DNA from: Pisaster brevispinus
Taxonomy: Eukaryota > Echinodermata > Asteroidea > Forcipulatida > Asteriidae
Reading direction: 5' to 3'
Length of the DNA: 64,000 nucleotides
NCBI GenBank assembly: GCA_023634235.1
Contig: JAMKCF010000014.1
Span: forward strand, 7,589,001 to 7,653,000
Shown here: piece by piece, positions 61,201-64,000 of the stretch
Numbering within the stretch: position 1 is the first letter of the stretch
How the letters are laid out: each line of letters opens with the position of its first letter
Position numbers and translations under genes: made by a program
The notes under the pieces: model-generated
What the model saw: only the letters and a program-made list of their open reading frames with translations
The model's database searches: none
What the model was told of the DNA's origin: nothing

Positions 61201-63712
61201 CAGCATCATCCACTCCACAACACATCTGTTCATCCAATTCGTGACCCACTCTATGGTCAAATGTAATACAAAATAATCCAGTTCTTATATAGTGCTTTAT
61301 GACACCCAATGGGCGTCTCAAAGCGCCCATTATTTTTACTACTGGCATGCAGAGCGGTTCCACTTGCAAGACTCATTTATACATCACCTTGATGTGATGT
61401 GGCATATTATATACTGCCAACTATGCCAGAACCACTGAGGCTAACCCCTTCTCTTAACAAAGTGTATATCCAGTTATTTTACATGCATTACACAACACAT
61501 GGGACCTAAGGTTAATCATCTCTTGCAAAGGACCAAGCACTTATAGCTATTAGTGTCTTGCTCAAGGACATAAATGCCCTGAGTGGAAACCCAACCCACA
61601 CTCTGACAACATTGTATAGACTGCTCAACCCCATGACACTTGGCTATTCCACGGTTACCCACATTTTCAGTTTTCAAATCTCAAAGTTTAAATTTCTAAT
61701 TTATATCTTATACTTTATTTTTATATTTTACCTCATGGTTTTCTTTGTTAATTTTTTTTCCCTTATTCGGCCCCTGGCCTCGGTGGTAATGTCTTTTCAA
61801 ATGATTTCAATAAACCAACAATAATAATAATAATTACAGTGAACACACATATACAAATTCTGGTTTTCTTAACTTCAAATATTGAACTATGTTTTTAATA
61901 AAAACAAATTTATAAATGTCAAGTCTAAAAAATATACCACATTCAAATTTTGTATACGGATGAGTTAAAATTGTTTTAGTTTTTACCCACTGCCCGGTAG
62001 ATGAAGATGAATACAAGAGTTAGCAGCACAAAGCCTGTGTTCCATTCATGTTTCTGAGCCCAGAGAGTCTGCCCTAGCTGGAAGAAGATCAATGACTCTG
62101 TTGTTGTCCTGAAACAAAAGAAGCAAACATCAACAACAACAACTATCCATTGTTACAATCGGTAAATACTATCAAATACAAGGGCTGTCATTTTCAACAT
62201 TGTCATATACTTTGTGTTGTTGAATGTATACATGTTGGATAACTAACCCAACCAGTATTCAACCTGTGCCACTATCAGGAGTAGATTCTCTTTGGTCACT
62301 GACTCCACCTTTTGTTATTGGATTCATTCACCCGTTACTTTCTTGTTTAATTTGGGTTTGAACAAAGAAAAAACCCAGGTCTTTGTTCAAACCCAAATTA
62401 ATAAAAAATACCCAGTCAGTTTCCCTTGTGGTTTATTACTTGACTTTCTTGTTTATATACGCCTGTACTTGGCCTTGTCCCCTTCATTGCATCTGATGAA
62501 GTAGTTGTTGCTACGAAAGCTCATGCAGTTTTTTATGTGATTAGTTAGTCTTAAAGTGCTACCACTACCTTCCTTGTCTTATCTATCAGACTAACACAGC
62601 TATTTTTTAGTATTTTTAGTATTCAACCTGTCAAACTAACAGTATGGTCAGTTGACTAAATAACAACACAATAAAGGGTAGCACTTTGCACCCGTCACGT
62701 TAGCAGTTTTTCCAATGGTTGGAATTGTTTAAAGTACCTGAATGCAGGTGTTCTAGTGGTGCAATGTGAAACTGAGAAGAACCGATTTGACTTACGATAG
62801 CATCTTGGTGAAGTAGGTGACCGTTGTTCTGGACTTCCTTGAAATATTTGCAAAAGCATACTGGCACTGAGCCAAACCACAGCAAATGATACTAGAAAGA
62901 CAAATACATTGATAACTTTTAAGCTCAGAAATCTGAATTGGTAGTAAATTGGTACTGGTGCTATGAGAATGTTACCATTTAAACACCGTCAGTTGAAAGA
63001 TAGTAGGCTTTATTCTTGACTGTGGTTTTGAATGATACATGTAGATAATCTATGCCCCTATGTCACCCTGCAGTGCATTATGATATAATGTGGTGAATGC
63101 ATCAAACATAACCAGTTAACACACACACACACAGTAAGTTCTGTGTAGAGTAATGCCACACTCCACAATCTTTGAAAGTGGAATGGTTTCAACTGGTTGA
63201 TCAACCAAGGGGTCAAAAAGGAGGGCTACAGGAAAAATAACATTATTGTGTAAAACATAGGAAAATATTTTTAAAGGGGTTGTGTTGTCATGATACAAGC
63301 ATGGTTGTACATGGAATTATGAACTCTCACCCAGTTACAGCATGCACGCGCTCTCTCTCCATAGATTGGACAGCAAAGAAACCATAGGTTGTATTTCCTA
63401 CTGGATGCCTTAACCAATCAGAAGGAAGTGACCATGGCAACTGGATCACACCCCAGCCAATCAGCTGTGTAGGCTACCAGGAGTGCCACATGGACAACAC
63501 TGGAGGAATTGCCACATATACAATCTTGAGAACCTGGAAATGGGAAGTATTTGAAGGGGGTGGTATTTTCTAACTCCTGTGAAGGAGTCTCTGGGAAGGG
63601 CACCACACTAATATTAATGTGACTTCTCACCTGATGATTCCAGAGAAGTGGAAGAGTTCAGCCGTTAGATAAGAGAGATACGCCATGCCAAGCAGCGCCA
63701 GGGGCTCCACGA
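52508..63712 (-). CDS. Na+/H+ exchanger (SLC9A/NHE family), 3' part, 11 exons, 5' end off window
   Basis: Minus-strand exons in coding order are 63712-63631, 62891-62796, 62108-61987, 61138-61065, 59765-59637, 58525-58433, 58250-58185, 56352-56246, 55782-55682, 53607-53474 and 52804-52508. They join in phase to 433 residues and a stop. The read-out includes YLTAELFHFSGI (with the transport-associated Glu), ANISRKSRTTVTYFTKML, HEWNTGFVLLTL, SYGGLRGAVAFSLVATL, LFTVFIQGTTIKPLVRL and MMAGIEEIIGH, all NHE family signatures. The protein exchanges Na+ for H+ across a membrane. Plasma-membrane NHE2/3/5-like is my best guess. The N-terminal membrane helices are beyond 64000. Confidence 0.9.
54668..55232. 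repeat. 16-bp minisatellite (CTGGCAGGCCTCAACA) in an exchanger intron
   Basis: About 35 copies of CTGGCAGGCCTCAACA with A/G/T variants at the 'caaca/cgaca/ctaca' position and some shortened units. It lies between exons 55782-55682 and 53607-53474. Confidence 0.9.
55817..56008. mobile_element. Palindromic tRNA-like element in an exchanger intron
   Basis: TTTTAATTTTGCTTTTTTACC and its inverse bound a 192-bp element. The inverted ends include CCCTACACGATGTGTGTT and ACACACATCGGTGTAGGG. Inside, the minus strand reads CTAGTTGGTAAGACACTGC and GTGGGTTCGAATTCCGC, a tRNA-like head. It ends 35 bp from the nearby exon. Confidence 0.65.
56482..57925. repeat. 16-bp minisatellite with 48-bp higher-order unit in an exchanger intron
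   Basis: The basic unit is CTGGATCTACAAAGGA. In most of the block three variants form a 48-bp unit (GAACTAGGTCTATTAA, GAACTGGGTCTACAAA, GGACTGGATCTACAAA). A marker variant, AAGGATTAGATCGGATCTAC, recurs about 454 bp apart (near 57063 and 57517), showing a further block duplication. Confidence 0.9.
57925..58160 (+). mobile_element. SINE of the second family next to the minisatellite
   Basis: It contains GGTTGCCTCAGTGGTTTCC and CTGGTTCTAATCCCAG, then 'tggattgggtttccaacctgatt' and 'gatttcctcccaaatctatc'. It matches 47140-47400. Confidence 0.5.
58433..63712 (-). CDS. Exchanger membrane-domain exons
   Basis: Exons 63712-63631, 62891-62796, 62108-61987, 61138-61065, 59765-59637 and 58525-58433 encode the last transmembrane segments. 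Hydrophobic stretches are VEPLALLGMAYLSYL, FSGIISIICCGLA, ESLIFFQLGQTLW, TGFVLLTLVFIFIYRAVGVV, the YGGLRGAVAFSLVATL helix with its conserved Arg, and VLVTTTLVVILFTVFI. Family members recalled from memory read ETLIFIFLG where this one has ESLIFFQLG, so a polar Gln within a membrane helix is unusual. The first visible exon begins with two bases of a split codon. Confidence 0.88.
59300..59636 (+). mobile_element. tRNA-derived SINE abutting an exchanger splice donor
   Basis: The head TAGCTCAGTTGGTAGAGCACC and a B-box-like GGTTCAACTCCC are followed by the tail CCTGTGACTTATTACCTGA. On the minus strand the exon 59765-59637 donor reads CAG|GTAATAAGTCACAGG, which aligns with the family end AAGTAATAAACCACAAGGG. 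Confidence 0.65.
61260..61650 (-). mobile_element. Degenerate Ser/Leu-type SINE in an exchanger intron
   Basis: The plus strand reads CAAGGACATAAATGCCCTGAG, with CCCAACCCACACTCTGACAAC and CATGACACTTGG, the inverse of the 16808-17401 family head. The other end has 'tatatagtgctttatgaca', a tail relative. Confidence 0.45.
62345..62446 (+). mobile_element. SINE tail fragment
   Basis: CTTTGTTCAAACCCAAATTA and TACCCAGTCAGTTTCCCTTG match the common SINE tail. A short inverted piece, GGGTTTGAACAAAG, precedes it. No head is present. Confidence 0.6.
63411..63480. repeat. Arm B of a 70-bp inverted repeat
   Basis: This is the partner of 51261-51330, in the intron before exon 62891-62796. Similarity continues weakly to the left (GTATTTCCTA). 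Confidence 0.8.
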
Positions 63713-63814
63713 CTGCAGAATTACAAAGAGAGTCCGTATCAGGGACGTAATCATACAAAGGTGACAGATTCTGAAAATGGGTAGCTGTCGAACTGGCCTC
63801 CCATCACCGCGCAG

Positions 63815-63975
63815 TCAGTGGACTAGTGGGTAAGACATCTGCTCTAGGCATGCTAGAATGTGGATGTCATGAGTTTGAATCCCACCTCAGTACCCAGTGG
63901 ATTATTTCCTGCAGGACTCAGAAAAGCATGGAGTATACATTGTACAGTGCTAATCATACACCAAAGTAATATTCC
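63815..63975 (+). mobile_element. tRNA-like SINE, third family, at the window edge
   Basis: It contains GTGGGTAAGACATCTGCTCT and GAGTTTGAATCCCACC, then 'ctgcaggactcagaaaagca'. It is a sister of 46850-47010 and lies in the intron upstream of the first visible exchanger exon. Confidence 0.5.
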
Positions 63976-64000
63976 TTCCCTACTGCAACTATTACATTTG

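Noticed and set aside
62695..62885. Two 61-codon minus-strand ORFs over an exchanger exon
   Set aside because: They are other frames of the real exon 62891-62796, which reads AQCQYAFANISRKS in the phase demanded by its neighbours.

Overview
The window is animal nuclear DNA: AT-rich, with many short exons split by GT-AG introns, dense tRNA-derived SINEs, foldback MITEs and minisatellites. The two genes and the repeat style (SINE tails reading roughly 'gcgctatataaat' followed by ATT repeats) suggest a marine invertebrate deuterostome, most likely an echinoderm. That placement is inference; nothing in the window fixes the species.

Layout. (1) 1-15465 is a tandem array of eight complete 1.45-2.2 kb units and one partial unit. 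Each unit starts with TC, carries a core of roughly 120-130 bp subrepeats, and ends with a hairpin followed by CTAG. Units are separated by (TTA)nT spacers, which is the architecture expected of a non-autonomous Helitron/Helentron-like element amplified head to tail. (2) 15466-19131 is non-coding and repeat-rich. (3) 19136-44625 (+) is one complete gene of 31 coding exons. All splice phases join and encode a 1362-residue Strawberry-notch (Sno/SBNO) family helicase-like protein. Several of its motifs resemble plant FORGETTER1 more than vertebrate SBNO1, and its last exon adds a PIP-box-like motif and a UBZ4-type zinc finger. (4) 44626-52507 is non-coding, with SINEs and a MITE. (5) 52508-63712 (-) is the 3' part (11 exons, 433 residues) of an SLC9A Na+/H+ exchanger; its 5' exons lie beyond the right edge. 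Two of its introns contain unrelated minisatellites that both have a 16-bp period, and a 51/50-bp minisatellite follows the stop codon.

The two genes are convergent and have no evident functional link. The best candidates for something undescribed are the Sno protein with a PCNA/ubiquitin-reading type tail and the tandem Helitron-like array. Exon boundaries were placed by hand from splice consensus, phase and family similarity recalled from memory; no database search was possible.
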